In this document: positions 63,428 to 64,000 of the stretch, in pieces
Layout of the letters: every line of letters starts with the position of its first letter
Position numbering within the stretch: the first letter of the stretch is position 1
Assembly: GCF_030684185.1 (NCBI RefSeq)
Contig: NZ_JAUXOY010000014.1
Coordinates: 342,001 to 406,000 of the forward strand
Direction of reading: 5' to 3'
Source of the DNA: Methylotenera sp.
GTDB lineage: Bacteria > Pseudomonadota > Gammaproteobacteria > Burkholderiales > Methylophilaceae
Length of the DNA: 64,000 nucleotides
Made by a program: the position numbers and the translations under genes
The notes under the pieces: generated by a model
Databases searched by the model: none
Told to the model about the DNA's origin: nothing
The model's input: the letters and a program-made list of their open reading frames with translations, nothing else

Positions 63428-64000
63428 ATGCAAGCACTTCCCATTTTTATCAAAATTACAAATCGTCTATGCGTTGTCATTGGCGGTGGCGATGTTGCTT
63501 CACGTAAAGTGAATATGCTATTAAAAGCCAATGCGGCCGTGCTTGTCATCTCGCCAAATATTTGCCATGAGTTACAGGCGCTGGCTGAAGCGCAAAAAAT
63601 CCAATATATGCAAGCCAGCTATGCGACTGCACAGTTGCAAGGCGCTTGTTTGGTAATTGCCGCTACAGATGACGCGGCGGCAAATGCTGCTGTTTCGCGT
63701 GATGCGCAGGCATTTAATATACCCGTGAATGTCGTGGATTCGCCAGGCTTGTGTACGTTTACCATGGCATCTATTGTTGAGAGATCGCCCATAGTGATTG
63801 CGATTTCAAGCGAGGGTAATGCGCCAGTGCTTGCCCGATACATTCGCACCAAGATTGAGACAATGCTGCCAACGGGGTATGGACGTATTGCGGCAATAGC
63901 GGGTGAGTTCAGAGATAAGGTGAAAGCAAAGTTTGCCACAACTCAAGAGCGTCGTATTTTTTGGGAAGGCGTTTTGCAAGGGCCAATTATAGAGCGGATA
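63428..64000 (+). CDS. cysG: Siroheme synthase/precorrin-2 dehydrogenase, 3' end beyond window
   Basis: Open frame of 191 codons running off the right edge. The N-terminal NAD-binding domain has VVIGGGDVASRKVNMLLKANA, LVIAATDDAAANAAVSRDA and VNVVDSPGLCTFTMASIVERSPIVIAISSEGNAPVLAR, followed by the dimerisation helices (LPTGYGRIAAIAGEFRDKVK). This is the dehydrogenase/ferrochelatase half; whether the methyltransferase half follows, making CysG rather than a stand-alone enzyme, cannot be seen. It makes siroheme for sulfite/nitrite reduction. Confidence 0.9.
   Translation, partial: MQALPIFIKITNRLCVVIGGGDVASRKVNMLLKANAAVLVISPNICHELQALAEAQKIQYMQASYATAQLQGACLVIAATDDAAANAAVSRDAQAFNIPVNVVDSPGLCTFTMASIVERSPIVIAISSEGNAPVLARYIRTKIETMLPTGYGRIAAIAGEFRDKVKAKFATTQERRIFWEGVLQGPIIERI

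Overview
The window looks like ordinary chromosome of a betaproteobacterium, most likely a methylotroph of the Methylotenera/Methylophilaceae type. This is an inference. It rests on betaproteobacterial gene orders (recA-recX-alaS-lysC-tRNA-Ser-tRNA-Arg; miaB-phoH-ybeY-corC-lnt-glyQ-glyS-gmhB-plsC), a modest GC content, a PQQ-synthesis gene (pqqC), and fbp, fba and tpi close together, as suits formaldehyde assimilation. No ribosomal RNA, CRISPR array, intact insertion sequence or integrase was seen.

Layout. 1-4050: topoisomerase IV (parE without its 5' end, then parC). 4132-9622: an accessory stretch with an HNH protein, a GC-rich hflX, a HEPN/nucleotidyltransferase toxin-antitoxin pair, a field of gene remnants (DUF1016/YhcG, a winged-helix tail, a Sir2 tail), a small ORF, and a phage/plasmid-type polyvalent-protein domain gene with a frameshift. 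It ends at two tRNA genes. 9635-15548: tRNA-Arg, tRNA-Ser, lysC, alaS, recX, recA. 15817-20387: a YnbA-like phospholipid synthase, a secreted Gly/His-rich protein, pncC-pgpA-thiL-mogA and a PDZ protein. 20510-26246: a GC-rich six-gene Mrp Na+/H+ antiporter operon with fused mrpA-mrpB. 26295-30515: darP, pmbA, mlaA, fbp.

30551-36737 is the most interesting block. A sigma54 activator carries the three-cysteine signature and spacing of the sulfane-sulfur sensor FisR. On one side, reading the same way, lie a persulfide/CoA-disulfide reductase-rhodanese, pqqC and thioredoxin 2. On the other side, divergently, lies ccoG. The divergent intergenic region holds two copies of a palindromic upstream site about four helical turns apart, and a near-consensus -24/-12 promoter aimed at ccoG. 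This predicts a reactive-sulfur-responsive module that links persulfide reduction, thioredoxin, PQQ synthesis and copper handling for oxidase assembly.

36804-38675: tpiA and fbaA. 38789-46492: a long minus-strand run (cobalamin adenosyltransferase, pcnB, folK, deoxynucleoside kinase, panB, panC, panD, rsfS, rlmH, phrB) divergent from murI. 47479-50666: a zinc-finger protein, ilvE, a SCO1 protein, a DUF805 protein and a YgjP-type metallopeptidase. 50674-63316: the conserved envelope/translation cluster plsC-gmhB-glyS-glyQ-lnt, then mscL, a small secreted protein, corC-ybeY, psiE, ppk2, phoH and miaB. The window closes inside a divergent cysG-type siroheme synthase gene.

All names come from reading the translations and recognising motifs. 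No database search was run. Residue positions are hand counts or estimates.
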